Source: Rhizobium sp. NXC24 (GTDB lineage: Bacteria; Pseudomonadota; Alphaproteobacteria; Rhizobiales; Rhizobiaceae). Taken from it: a stretch of DNA of 64,000 bases. The DNA lies in NCBI RefSeq assembly GCF_002944315.1, contig NZ_CP024313.1, forward strand, positions 248,001 through 312,000, written 5' to 3'. The notes below the pieces were generated by a model that was not told where the DNA came from, did no database searches, and saw nothing but the letters and a program-made list of their open reading frames with translations. Below are positions 36,136 to 45,023 of the stretch, piece by piece; position 1 is the stretch's first letter, and every line of letters begins with the position of its first letter. The position numbers were made by a program, and so were the translations under genes.

Positions 36136-36765
36136 ATGGCCTGGGACAGAAACCAGATGGCGGCGCGTGCTGCCCGCGAACTTCAAGACGGTACCTACGT
36201 CAATCTCGGCATCGGTATTCCCACGCTGGTTGCCAACTACATCCCTGACGGCGTCCACGTGACGCTGCAGTCGGAAAACGGCCTGCTCGGCATCGGTCCG
36301 TTTCCGACCGAGGGTGAGATCGACGCCGATCTGATCAATGCCGGCAAGCAGACGGTGACGGCGTTGCCGCATTCGGCCTTCTTCGATTCAGCGCAGAGCT
36401 TCGCGATGATCCGCGGGGGCAAGATCGCCATGGCAATCCTCGGCGCCATGGAAGTGTCAGAGAACGGCGACCTCGCCAACTGGATGATCCCCGGCAAGCT
36501 CGTCAAGGGCATGGGCGGGGCTATGGATCTGGTCGCCGGCGTCAAGCGGGTGGTGGTCGTCATGGACCACACCAACAAAGCCGGTGAATCCAAGGTGCTG
36601 AAGGCCTGCACCCTGCCGCTGACCGGACAAAGCGTCGTCGATCGGATCATCACCAATCTCGGTGTGCTCGACGTCGTCGATGGCGGACTGAAGCTGGTCG
36701 AGCTTGCCGAGGGCGTCACCGACGGCGAGATCCGCAGCGCCACCGAGGCGACCATCGTCAACTAG
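36136..36765 (+). CDS. scoB: 3-oxoacid CoA-transferase subunit B
   Basis: The 209-residue subunit starts 15 nt after subunit A, behind AGGAG. Motifs [17 protein letters not shown] near residue 22 and [13 protein letters not shown] near 48, the latter carrying the catalytic Glu that forms the acyl-CoA thioester; [14 protein letters not shown] and [17 protein letters not shown] follow. Normal length. It forms the alpha/beta enzyme with scoA. Confidence 0.93.
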   Translation: MAWDRNQMAARAARELQDGTYVNLGIGIPTLVANYIPDGVHVTLQSENGLLGIGPFPTEGEIDADLINAGKQTVTALPHSAFFDSAQSFAMIRGGKIAMAILGAMEVSENGDLANWMIPGKLVKGMGGAMDLVAGVKRVVVVMDHTNKAGESKVLKACTLPLTGQSVVDRIITNLGVLDVVDGGLKLVELAEGVTDGEIRSATEATIVN

Positions 36766-36836
36766 GCCTGCAGCCTTTTGCCGAGAAGTTGGAGCCGGTT
36801 TTGACCGGCTTCGCGAGGACCATAGAGGAGACCAGC

Positions 36837-38012
36837 ATGAGCACCCCATCGATCGTCATCGCCAGCGCCGCCCGCACCGCGGTCGGATCCTTCAACGGCG
36901 CCTTCGGCAACACGCCGGCGCATGAACTTGGCGCCGCCGTTATCAAGGGTGTGCTTGAGCGCGCTGGCGTCGAAGCGGGTGAGGTCGACGAGGTGATCCT
37001 CGGCCAGGTGCTGCAGGCCGGCGAGGGCCAGAATCCGGCGCGCCAGGCAGCGATGAAGGCGGGTGTCCCACAGGAAAAGACCGCCTGGGGCATGAACCAG
37101 CTCTGTGGCTCGGGCCTTCGTGCCGTCGCGCTCGGCATGCAGCAGATTGCAACCGGTGATGCGGATATCATCGTCGCCGGCGGCATGGAATCCATGTCGA
37201 TGGCGCCGCATTGCGCGCATCTTCGCGGCGGCGTGAAGATGGGCGACTTCAAGATGATCGACACGATGATCAAGGACGGCCTGACCGATGCCTTCTACGG
37301 TTATCACATGGGCATCACCGCCGAGAACATTGCCCGCCAGTGGCAGCTCTCCCGCGAGGAGCAGGACCGCTTTGCCGTCGCGTCGCAGAACAAGGCGGAA
37401 GCCGCGCAAAAAGCCGGCCGCTTCGCCGATGAAATCATTCCTTTCGTCATCCAGTCCCGCAAGGGCGACGTTACCGTCGACCAGGACGAATATATCCGCC
37501 ATGGCGCAACGCTCGACCAGATGACGAAGCTGCGTCCGGCCTTCGACAAGGAAGGCACCGTCACCCCCGGCAACGCCTCCGGCCTCAATGACGGCGCTGC
37601 CGCCACCCTGCTGATGACTGAAGCACAGGCATCCAAGCGCGGCATCCAGCCGCTTGCGCGCATCGTTTCCTGGGCGACCGCCGGCGTCGATCCGCAGGGT
37701 ACCGGCCCGATCCCGGCTTCGCGCAAGGCGCTTGCCAAGGCCGGCTGGGCGATCGGCGATGTCGACCTGGTCGAGGCCAACGAGGCTTTCGCGGCCCAGG
37801 CCTGCGCGGTCAACAAGGACCTCGGCTGGGATCCTGGCATCGTCAACGTCAACGGCGGCGCGATCGCCATCGGCCACCCGATCGGTGCCTCCGGCGCCCG
37901 TGTGCTCAATACGCTTCTGTTCGAAATGAAGCGCCGCGGCGCCAAGAAGGGTCTGGCAACCCTCTGCATCGGCGGCGGCATGGGTGTCGCCATGTGCGTG
38001 GAAACGTTCTGA
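36837..38012 (+). CDS. phaA: Acetyl-CoA acetyltransferase (thiolase)
   Basis: The 391-residue thiolase starts at 36837 ([14 protein letters not shown]) with GAGGAG upstream; the longer frame from 36789 adds a non-family N-terminus. Catalytic residues are visible: Cys in [10 protein letters not shown] near 90, His in [13 protein letters not shown] near 350 and Cys in [11 protein letters not shown] near 380. It condenses two acetyl-CoA or cleaves acetoacetyl-CoA. Together with ScoAB it forms a ketone-body degradation unit; biosynthetic use in polyhydroxybutyrate formation is also possible, though phaB is absent here. atoB is an equally fair name. Confidence 0.92.
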   Translation: MSTPSIVIASAARTAVGSFNGAFGNTPAHELGAAVIKGVLERAGVEAGEVDEVILGQVLQAGEGQNPARQAAMKAGVPQEKTAWGMNQLCGSGLRAVALGMQQIATGDADIIVAGGMESMSMAPHCAHLRGGVKMGDFKMIDTMIKDGLTDAFYGYHMGITAENIARQWQLSREEQDRFAVASQNKAEAAQKAGRFADEIIPFVIQSRKGDVTVDQDEYIRHGATLDQMTKLRPAFDKEGTVTPGNASGLNDGAAATLLMTEAQASKRGIQPLARIVSWATAGVDPQGTGPIPASRKALAKAGWAIGDVDLVEANEAFAAQACAVNKDLGWDPGIVNVNGGAIAIGHPIGASGARVLNTLLFEMKRRGAKKGLATLCIGGGMGVAMCVETF

Positions 38013-38022
38013 GGAGGCAAGC

Positions 38023-38520
38023 ATGGCCTCCGCCGAGTATCGTCTCTGCGACGTATCGCTCGACCGGTCGTTCGCTGGCCGGGACGCGAGAATTGAGCGG
38101 GAGCAAGCGCTCGCGGTCATCGACCTCTTGGAATCCAACACGTTCATTCCGGTCGGTCACAATGGCGGGCCTTATCGCCTCACGATTGCGGCGGCCGACG
38201 GGCGCCTGGCCCTGCATGTCGCCGATGATCAGGGCGAGCATGTCGTCAGTCACTACCTGTCGCTCACACCGTTCCGCCGACTGCTCAAGGATTACACCCG
38301 CATCTGCGAGAGCTACTACGACGCCATCCGTCACCCAGGTCCTGAGCGGCTTGAGGCGATCGATATGGGTCGGCGCGGCGTCCATAACGAGGCCGCCGAA
38401 CTGCTGAAAAGCCGGTTGTCAGCGAAAGTGAACATCGACAACGACACCGCGCGCCGGCTGTTCACGCTGATCTACGCCCTGCTCGTGCGCAATGCCGACC
38501 ATCGCGTTCTGCTGAGCTGA
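38023..38520 (+). CDS. UPF0262 family protein
   Basis: From the ATG at 38023, just after GAGGAGG, the protein has 165 residues and matches the UPF0262 family that I know from alpha-proteobacteria: [16 protein letters not shown] [45 protein letters not shown] and [16 protein letters not shown], ending with a helical [12 protein letters not shown]. No function is known. In rhizobial chromosomes I recall it near hisD; here it lies between thiolase and gdh, which suggests relocation. The last 135 bp of this gene are duplicated at 63048. Confidence 0.85.
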   Translation: MASAEYRLCDVSLDRSFAGRDARIEREQALAVIDLLESNTFIPVGHNGGPYRLTIAAADGRLALHVADDQGEHVVSHYLSLTPFRRLLKDYTRICESYYDAIRHPGPERLEAIDMGRRGVHNEAAELLKSRLSAKVNIDNDTARRLFTLIYALLVRNADHRVLLS

Positions 38521-39338
38521 GATAGCTTCGGCCCGAGACTTTCCCATCAAGGAGGAACCCTAAGTGAACGCAATACCACAACGCAACGTGCAAGCCGGAG
38601 AAACCAGCTCCGCAGGCTTCCTGGATAGCGTTGACCAAAACTTCCGTCATGCCATGACATTCCTCGATTTGCCGGATGGCCTGTCGGAACGGATCATGCA
38701 GTGCAATTCAACCTATACGGTTCGGTTCGGCGTTCGCCTGCGCGGCCGCATGTATAGCTTCATCGGCTGGCGATCGGTCCATAGCGAGCACTGCGAGCCG
38801 GTAAAGGGCGGCATTCGCTATGCGTCGAATGCCGACGCCGAAGAGGTGGAGGCGCTGGCGGCGCTGATGACGCTCAAATGTTCGCTGGTCGATGTGCCGT
38901 TCGGCGGCTCGAAGGGCGCCCTGAAGATCGACCCGCGCGAATGGACGCCGCAGGAGCTCGAGCGCATCACCCGCCGCTTCACCCAGGAGCTCAACAAACG
39001 TGGCCTGATCGGCCCGGGCGTCAACGTTCCGGCGCCCGACATTGGCACGGGCGAGCGAGAAATGGCCTGGATGATGGACGAGTTCCGCCGCGCCAACCCG
39101 ACTGATGTCATCAATGCGCGGGCCTGCGTGACCGGCAAGCCGCTGTCGAAGGGCGGTATTGCCGGCCGCACCGAAGCAACCGGCCGAGGCGTTCAGTTCG
39201 CGATTCAGAGCTATCTCCGCGATCCGCGAACCGCCGGGTTGAACGGCAAGCGTGATCTGAAGGGTGCTGCGGTCATCGTTCAGGGCTTCGGCAATGTCGG
39301 CTATCATGCGGCAAAGTTCGTCTCCGAAGAAGACGGCG
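38386..39338 (+). repeat. First copy of a long direct repeat (UPF0262 3' end plus gdh)
   Basis: From AACGAGGCCG at 38386 the sequence is repeated at 63048 with a constant offset of 24,662 nt, and wherever I compared the two they were identical up to the end of the window. At least 953 bp are shared; the true end of the second copy lies outside the window. Confidence 0.93.
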
Positions 39339-40009
39339 CCCGGGTTACCCTCGTCGCCGAACGCGACGGCTATGTCGCCAATGCCGATGGTCTGGCGATT
39401 GAGGCGCTGAAGCAGCATCAGATCAAGACCGGCAGCATCCTTGGCTTTGAAGGCGCCACCTCGTATCCGGGTGATATGACGGGCATCGAGCAGCCGTGCG
39501 ACATTCTCATTCCGGCGGCGATGGAAAATGCCATCCATGCGGGGAATGCGGAGCGCGTCAAAGCGAACCTGGTCGTCGAAGCGGCCAACGGCCCGATCAC
39601 CTTCGAGGCTGACAAGGTGCTTCGCACCCGTGGCGTTACCGTCCTTCCCGATCTTTACGTCAATGCCGGCGGTGTCGTCGTCAGTTACTTCGAGTGGGTG
39701 AAGAACCTGACGCATATTCCCTTCGGTCTGATGGAACGGCGCCGGCGCGAGCGGCGCAACCAGACGATCGCAACGGCGCTGGAACGCATGACGGGCAAGG
39801 AATTCCCCGCCGATATCCGCGACGAATTCCTCGAAGGCGGCGCCGAGATCGACCTCGTCCGGTCCGGCCTCGAAGACGTCATGCGCAGTACCTGGACACG
39901 CATCGCCGACCTCATCGAACAGCAACCGGAGCTCGGCGATTACCGAACCGCCGCCTATGTCGCGTCGATCCGGCAGATTGCCGATGCCTATGAGGCAATA
40001 GGGATCTGA
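38564..40009 (+). CDS. gdhA: Glutamate dehydrogenase (Glu/Leu/Phe/Val dehydrogenase family)
   Basis: The gene starts with GTG at 38564 behind AAGGAGG and encodes 481 residues. Motifs: PVKGGIRYASNADAEEVEALAALMTLKCSLVDVPFGGSKG type region near residues 85-120 (substrate-binding and catalytic Lys), PAPDIGTGEREMAWMMDE near 155, and the NAD Rossmann motif VIVQGFGNVGYHAAK near 240. It interconverts glutamate with 2-oxoglutarate and ammonia and would be the nitrogen exit for the transaminases around it. It belongs to the GC-rich block. The first 258 codons are repeated at 63226. Confidence 0.92.
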   Translation: MNAIPQRNVQAGETSSAGFLDSVDQNFRHAMTFLDLPDGLSERIMQCNSTYTVRFGVRLRGRMYSFIGWRSVHSEHCEPVKGGIRYASNADAEEVEALAALMTLKCSLVDVPFGGSKGALKIDPREWTPQELERITRRFTQELNKRGLIGPGVNVPAPDIGTGEREMAWMMDEFRRANPTDVINARACVTGKPLSKGGIAGRTEATGRGVQFAIQSYLRDPRTAGLNGKRDLKGAAVIVQGFGNVGYHAAKFVSEEDGARVTLVAERDGYVANADGLAIEALKQHQIKTGSILGFEGATSYPGDMTGIEQPCDILIPAAMENAIHAGNAERVKANLVVEAANGPITFEADKVLRTRGVTVLPDLYVNAGGVVVSYFEWVKNLTHIPFGLMERRRRERRNQTIATALERMTGKEFPADIRDEFLEGGAEIDLVRSGLEDVMRSTWTRIADLIEQQPELGDYRTAAYVASIRQIADAYEAIGI

Positions 40010-40135
40010 TCTGATTCAATGCCAATCAATGCTGAAAACGCTATCGGACGGCCATGTCACTTCTGCACAATGAGTTTGATCAGGTTGCGGAGGACCATAT
40101 CGCGAATATAGCCGCCGCAACCAGGATCAAATGAC

Positions 40136-40930
40136 ATGAAGACGGGAAGGGTCAGCGATAAGATCGCAATCGTAACAGGCGCAGCAGCGGGCATCGGCGC
40201 AGCGATAGCCACAATGCTCGCTCGGGAGGGGGCAAAGGTCGTGGTGACCGACGTCAACGTAGCAGGCGGCTCTTTCGTTTCCGAGCAAATCGTCGCCGCC
40301 GGGGGCGAAGCTATGTTCCTAGAATTGGACATCACTGATGAGCGTCGCTGGGGGGACGTCGTTGACACAACGGTTCGAAAGTATGGCGGGCTCGATGTCC
40401 TGGTAAACAGCGCTGGGATCCTGCTTTCAAAGCCTCTTGCCGAAACGACAATCGCGGACTGGCGTCGTGTTTTTCAGATTAATGTCGAGGGAATTTTTCT
40501 CGGGACGCGAACTGCGATGATTATCATGAAGCAGCTTGGCTATGGATCAATTATAAATCTTTCTTCTACTATGGCCAAACTTGTTGGCGAACATGACGCT
40601 GCCTATTGTGCTTCGAAGGCAGCCGTGACCCAGTTTACCAAAGTGGCGGCCCTCGACGGGGCTGCTAATGGCGGACGAGTACGAGTTAACTCGATTCACC
40701 CCGGTATAATTGCGACGCCGATGGTGGAACGCGAGATTGCTGAAGTGGCTCAACTGCGAGGCGATACCAACACGAATTTGGTCCGAGCCAAGTGGAACGC
40801 CGCTTGCCTTTTTGGCACAGGAGAACCGGACGACATCGCCTACGGCGCCCTATATCTAGCGTCTGATGAATCCAAATACGTTACGGGGAGCGAGATTGTC
40901 ATAGACGGCGGTCATCTAATCACTCGTTGA
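40136..40930 (+). CDS. Short-chain dehydrogenase/reductase (SDR)
   Basis: The 264-residue classical SDR shows [12 protein letters not shown] (cofactor, residues 15-27), LVNSAG (~90), the catalytic Ser in INLSSTMAK (~145) and YCASK (~160), and PGIIATPM after it. Asp after the second strand (VVVTDVNV) favours NAD over NADP. Substrate unknown; an alcohol/ketone step. Low-GC codon use resumes here after the GC-rich gdh block. It is followed after 30 nt by the deacetylase gene. Confidence 0.88.
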   Translation: MKTGRVSDKIAIVTGAAAGIGAAIATMLAREGAKVVVTDVNVAGGSFVSEQIVAAGGEAMFLELDITDERRWGDVVDTTVRKYGGLDVLVNSAGILLSKPLAETTIADWRRVFQINVEGIFLGTRTAMIIMKQLGYGSIINLSSTMAKLVGEHDAAYCASKAAVTQFTKVAALDGAANGGRVRVNSIHPGIIATPMVEREIAEVAQLRGDTNTNLVRAKWNAACLFGTGEPDDIAYGALYLASDESKYVTGSEIVIDGGHLITR

Positions 40931-40960
40931 AATCACAACACCTGACTATGGAAGCGCGTG

Positions 40961-41884
40961 ATGATTGATAATCCAGTCCCTTGGCCAAATGGTGCGCGCT
41001 GCGCCGTCGCCTTCACCTTTGATATCGACACTGATAGCTTCCTACATCTTTCGTTCGGAGCAAAGATGCCCGACATGGTGGCGACCACCTCATGGGCACG
41101 TTATGATGAAATTGCTTTGCCGCGAATCTTGCAGATCTATCGCGACTTCGGACTTAAACAAACGTTCTTCTATCCCGCATGGTGTATGGAGCGCTATCCC
41201 CAACTTGTTGAAGATATACTAAAAGAAGGCCACGAACTAGCACACCACGGGTATATCCACGAGAGCATGTCGCGATTGCCTAGCCGCGAAATTGAAGTGG
41301 AACTTATCGTTCGAGGCGTCGAGGTTTTTGAGAAGTTGACTGGCGAGAGGCCACGCGGTTTTCGAGCGCCAAATTATCATTTTTCTAGGTATACGGCGTC
41401 TATTTTGGCCGAGCTTGGTTTTCAATACGACGCCTCACTGATGGACGACGATGTGCCAAGCGTCTACGAGACAGCCGGCGGATCGTTAATCGGTCTTCCG
41501 TCGAGTGGAGCCCTGGATGACTGGGCGCAATACGTCAACAATTCAGAAGTCGGATCCGTTCGCTCGATAAAGTCGCCCGACGAAGCTGCTAAGACTTATA
41601 TGGCGGAATTCGAAGCTGCTTATAAGTATGGAGGAATGTGGATCGGTGTCTGGCACCCCTGGGTCTCGGGCAGACTCGCGCGAGCGGAAGCTATGCGTGA
41701 TATGATACAGAGAATGCAAGGGCGCGGCGATGTGTGGTTCACCACTATGCGAGGTATCGCGTCACATGTCGAGGGATTGATTGCGAGGCGCGAGTGGGTC
41801 CCGCGCCGGGTCAAGCTTCCATATTATGACAAGCCTTTGCCTGTCGATGAAATTCCCCCGCAGACGGGACGTGAAACGAGGTGA
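40961..41884 (+). CDS. Polysaccharide deacetylase/PuuE-type allantoinase-like protein (NodB fold)
   Basis: The 307-residue protein carries the NodB homology motifs: AFTFDIDTDS near residue 18 (metal Asp), GHELAHHGYIHES near 88 (metal His pair), FRAPNYHFS near 130 and GVWHPWVSGR near 225. This variant, without signal peptide and with the C-terminal HPW motif, is closer to the cytoplasmic PuuE/peptidoglycan-deacetylase-like amidases acting on small C-N compounds than to chitooligosaccharide deacetylase NodB. GGAAG lies 6 nt before the ATG at 40961; a GTG 3 nt earlier is possible. Probably co-transcribed with the SDR. Confidence 0.8.
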   Translation: MIDNPVPWPNGARCAVAFTFDIDTDSFLHLSFGAKMPDMVATTSWARYDEIALPRILQIYRDFGLKQTFFYPAWCMERYPQLVEDILKEGHELAHHGYIHESMSRLPSREIEVELIVRGVEVFEKLTGERPRGFRAPNYHFSRYTASILAELGFQYDASLMDDDVPSVYETAGGSLIGLPSSGALDDWAQYVNNSEVGSVRSIKSPDEAAKTYMAEFEAAYKYGGMWIGVWHPWVSGRLARAEAMRDMIQRMQGRGDVWFTTMRGIASHVEGLIARREWVPRRVKLPYYDKPLPVDEIPPQTGRETR

Positions 41885-42079
41885 CAGCGGAGAAACGCTG
41901 CTATCACTGATGAGATTTTCGTTTGGCAAACGCAGCGCGCCCTTTTCGAGTGGTAAGTGGTATACGGCATTGGCGCGCGGCCCGTTCGACGAATGAAAAC
42001 TTCTTTATAGCTTGGCGGAAATAGTACCCGTCCGAAATTTACGCGAAAGGCAATTCTGGGTGAGGGCGTAGGATCAATA

Positions 42080-42096
42080 TAGATGCAACATGTGGG
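42080..42096 (-). promoter_or_regulatory. Motif copy upstream of the GAF gene, site 1
   Basis: Minus-strand CACATGTTGCATCTA keeps ATG-TTGCATC. Left half is CAC rather than CAA. Confidence 0.4.
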
Positions 42097-42107
42097 GCAG
42101 TTGACGC

Positions 42108-42124
42108 TGATATGCAACATATGT
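42108..42124 (-). promoter_or_regulatory. Motif copy upstream of the GAF gene, site 2
   Basis: Minus-strand ACATATGTTGCATATCA keeps ATG-TTGCAT and the outer TCA; similar to 31387-31402. Confidence 0.4.
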
Positions 42125-42324
42125 ATCGATTGATCGGTCGCCGCATGAGTCGAGCTGCTCATGGATTCAACTTATCTTCCACTTGCTTTACGCTCACACG
42201 GAAGAGGGTGGTTGCAACTTTGCAAAGCTCGTTCGGGCATCACCGCTATTTTGGCGGGGGCCGACCTGCAATCCTGACAGAACAAGATGTTCGACCCGGA
42301 AATGAATAATCTCAAGGAACCGCT

Positions 42325-42816
42325 ATGAGCTACTCTCTCAGACACGATCAATACGAACGTCTTGTCGTATTCAATGACCAGGCCTGCCGCCTAAGTAAAA
42401 CCGATGACCTGATGGCGTTGGGAGACAAGGCTTTCCAAAAGGAGTTCGGACACAAACTCTTCACCTTATTGAAAGTCGATAAGGCTGCCGGCGTTCAACG
42501 GAGAATATACTCGAGCGATCTCAATCATTTCCCACTCGGAGGCACCAAGCCAATCGCGGATGACGAATGGAGCAGGGAGGTTGGCGCCGGCCGTCACTTT
42601 GTTGGCAGAAATAGCATCGATCTCAAGCGGGTCCTTGGGGACCATGAATTGTTGTCCCAAATGGGCTTAGGAAGCATGCTGAACACCGCAGTCATTTGGC
42701 GAAACGATGTAATAGGCTGGATCAACCTATTGGACGCGGCCGAGCATTACACCCCAGAAATATGCGACCTCGCAGGTCTCTACAGCCATTGCCTCGCACC
42801 AGCATTCCTTGTTTGA
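42325..42816 (+). CDS. Small GAF-domain protein
   Basis: The 163-residue protein behaves as a single GAF-like domain: FTLLKVDKAAGVQRRIYSS near residue 50, the central LLSQMGLGSMLNTAVIWRNDVIGWINLLDAAEHYTPEICDLA near 115-155. Such stand-alone domains can bind small metabolites, but the catalytic residues of the fRMsr enzyme class are not evident. AAGGA precedes the ATG. It lies between the deacetylase and the M24 gene; its function is unknown. Confidence 0.65.
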   Translation: MSYSLRHDQYERLVVFNDQACRLSKTDDLMALGDKAFQKEFGHKLFTLLKVDKAAGVQRRIYSSDLNHFPLGGTKPIADDEWSREVGAGRHFVGRNSIDLKRVLGDHELLSQMGLGSMLNTAVIWRNDVIGWINLLDAAEHYTPEICDLAGLYSHCLAPAFLV

Positions 42817-43177
42817 ATGGACTCTGAAAGACACCTTCCGAGAACGCATCACGATCCGCAGAAGCGTAAAACGTCCCGCTTCGAAAAGACATTGCCGGAT
42901 GTGATTTCACGGCGGCGGGCTTCCCCAGCGAGGCTAAAGACCGTTTTTTCTTAACTCACCGGTGCGAACAGGAGGAAACTATACAACCTGAGTGATACGA
43001 GGGTTCGTACGAGGGTTCGTCGCGGAAGCTATGGTTGGAGGTGTTAATAGCTTTGAATCGCGCCTTCTGGCGCTTGAGCTCATCGTGACTTTCGAAACTG
43101 GCTGAAAATCTGGCTGGCGCGCAACGCTCGTGTCGCGGTAGCCCAAGCGTTGCAAAGGCCGTCGCATTCTGATGGCA
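42817..43177. other. Intergenic region with a 12-bp tandem repeat
   Basis: No gene recognised. TACGAGGGTTCG occurs twice in direct tandem at 42996-43007 and 43008-43019. Confidence 0.6.
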
Positions 43178-43205
43178 CGGCGGCGGTGCTTTTACACCGC
43201 CGCCG
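43178..43205 (-). terminator. Strong hairpin at the 3' end of the M24 gene
   Basis: CGGCGGCGGTG and CACCGCCGCCG form a perfect 11-bp stem around CTTTTA, 13 nt beyond the stop of the minus-strand M24 gene. There is no U-tract. Confidence 0.65.
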
Positions 43206-43217
43206 ACTTCCCGAGGT

Positions 43218-44408
43218 TCACAAAATTGTCTGGCGCTTTAAATCTTTAGGCGAACTCGTCAGCACTTCCGGCTTTGCTCCGACAACCACGGTATCGTCTT
43301 GCCGGTATCCGCCAAGACCGTATACGTAAAGTCCTGGCTCGACTGAATAGACCTCGTTCTCAAGTAAGTGGCGGTGATTGAATGCCATGTCTTCAGGATA
43401 TTCGTGACACAGCAAGCCCATCCCGTGTCCGGTCCGGTGCATGATGTAGTCTCCGAAGCCTGCCTTCTCAATAACGGCTTGCGCAGCTGAGTCGATCCCA
43501 GACACGGGTTTTCCGGTAACTGCAGCTTCAATTCCAGCTTCATTCGCTGCAAGGGCCACCTCGAAGAATCGCTCTTGTTGGGGATCCGGCTTGCCACAAA
43601 ACCAGGTTCGTTCATTCTCTACGACCAGTCCGTTGATCCGCGGGATGATCAGGTTTATCAGTACGTGGCCTTTTTCGATAACCGCCCCGGATCGTTTGCC
43701 GTCTCCATGTGGAGTCGCCGCAGCCGGACCTGAAATTGTCCAAAGATCGAGCACTTGGACGTCTTGCGCCGGAAATCTCTTTGCCGCCTCCTGAGCAAAC
43801 TCGACACCCATTGCCATATCCAATTCCATCACGAGCCTTCCGGGACGGATGTTTTCTCGGTAGCGTTCTTGCATCCAGTCCGTCAGGCTTGCAATTTCCC
43901 GCATCAGCGCAATTTCTTCCGGGTGTTTGACCCACCGCAGCGCACGAAATTCCGACGTCTTTGATACAAGACGTACGTCAGGGAGTAGCGCGACCGCCTT
44001 CTGCAACGGGCCGCCACTCACGTCAGCCCCTATACGAGCTTTTCCTAAACCAGCAGCGCGCAACTTTGCAGCGACCATCTCCGGCCATTCGTTTACAAGA
44101 TACATGCGATTGCTGAGTCGAGGATGCTCCGCATAAAAGCTTGCGTCAGATACCCAGACCCGCCCGTCTGCGTCCGCGTAACGCCAGTTATTCATCGACA
44201 GTTCGTTCAACACGGTAAAAGGCTCACCGTTTCGCGGAATGACACAAACAATCGGCCTCTCCCAAACGCTAATATCGGCCTGGAAATTCGTCGCGAAGTG
44301 AAAAAATTCGGTAGTTGCGAATGCAACTGCATCCAAATTTTCCCGATCCATGAGTTCATACATCAGTTTGTACCGATACTGCCGGACATCACTGCCAAGG
44401 AATGCCAT
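43218..44408 (-). CDS. M24-family (aminopeptidase P-like) protein with altered metal ligands
   Basis: The 396-residue protein has an N-terminal creatinase_N-type domain (1-~150) and a C-terminal pita-bread domain. In the metal-binding positions, the canonical DxG...D segment reads INLIIPRINGLVVENERTW, so the two Asp ligands appear as Asn and Glu; the His motif HRTGHGMG and Glu in YSVEPGLY are kept, while the last Glu region reads GYRQDDTVV. It may therefore bind one metal or act by a creatinase-like metal-free mechanism on a C-N bond. AAGAGG precedes the ATG. Divergent from the importer operon at 45 kb. Confidence 0.8.
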   Translation of the reverse strand: MAFLGSDVRQYRYKLMYELMDRENLDAVAFATTEFFHFATNFQADISVWERPIVCVIPRNGEPFTVLNELSMNNWRYADADGRVWVSDASFYAEHPRLSNRMYLVNEWPEMVAAKLRAAGLGKARIGADVSGGPLQKAVALLPDVRLVSKTSEFRALRWVKHPEEIALMREIASLTDWMQERYRENIRPGRLVMELDMAMGVEFAQEAAKRFPAQDVQVLDLWTISGPAAATPHGDGKRSGAVIEKGHVLINLIIPRINGLVVENERTWFCGKPDPQQERFFEVALAANEAGIEAAVTGKPVSGIDSAAQAVIEKAGFGDYIMHRTGHGMGLLCHEYPEDMAFNHRHLLENEVYSVEPGLYVYGLGGYRQDDTVVVGAKPEVLTSSPKDLKRQTIL

Positions 44409-45023
44409 TAACCTCTTCCCTTTTTTGTTGAAGGCCTCTCAGGTTCGAATCCGCGGCCAGCGGATAGCTCATCAATTCGGCCAACCCTTCTGACGAGAGT
44501 GAACCATCTTCGAACGGCATGAAACATATGGGCCACTATTGTGTCAATGAATCATTTGGCGCAGGGCCGCAAATAGCGTTGAAAATGCTCGGCGTGGGGG
44601 CCGACAGCCGTATGCCCAATCGCAACGATCGTCGGAAAGTTATCTTTGCACCGACCTGCCGCCTTCCGCGGAACAGTAAATCGGGGCTCTTTCAACCTCA
44701 ATCATCTATGATACGCTTGATGCAGAAGAGCTCTAATAAAACATTTGTTGCATTTCTTGTCGTAGTGCGCTAGGCATGCTCCGGTTGTCAGCGTTGGCAG
44801 GGGAGGTTGCTGCTTAAGGTTGGAGTGCCGGAGCTCACTTGTCCGGCTGATGCAATTCGGAGGAGCGATTTCGCGCGAGGCCGCCGAGCACATGATCCAC
44901 ATCCAACCATAGCAAGCGTTCTTCACTCCTGTGCGAGCATCGGATGAGATCCTGTCTCGCGTCCAGCTGCGCTGAAAAGGTGCAATTCTCTTGACGGGCA
45001 AGGGAACAACAGAGGGAACGAAA
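44409..45023. other. Intergenic region before the spermidine/iron-type importer
   Basis: 615 bp between divergent genes with no recognised coding region. It contains a motif copy at 44733-44753 and, toward the end, sequence resembling the leader of the second binding-protein gene near 49350. Confidence 0.55.
44733..44753 (+). promoter_or_regulatory. Putative RpiR operator before the first PotD-like gene
   Basis: AATAAAACATTTGTTGCATTT keeps AAAACA-TTTG-TTGCAT; one substitution in the left half. About 280 bp upstream of the gene at 45024. Confidence 0.5.

Larger units (their letters stand above)
41885..42324. other. Intergenic region before the GAF protein
   Basis: 440 bp with no recognisable gene. 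Two inverted copies of the recurrent motif occur at 42080-42096 and 42108-42124. Confidence 0.5.

Noticed and set aside
35395..39925. Long open frames on the minus strand (up to about 460 codons) opposite scoAB, phaA and gdhA
   Set aside because: They lie exactly antisense to well-supported genes with clear family motifs. GC-rich third positions create long antisense frames; the translated sequences show no family motifs.
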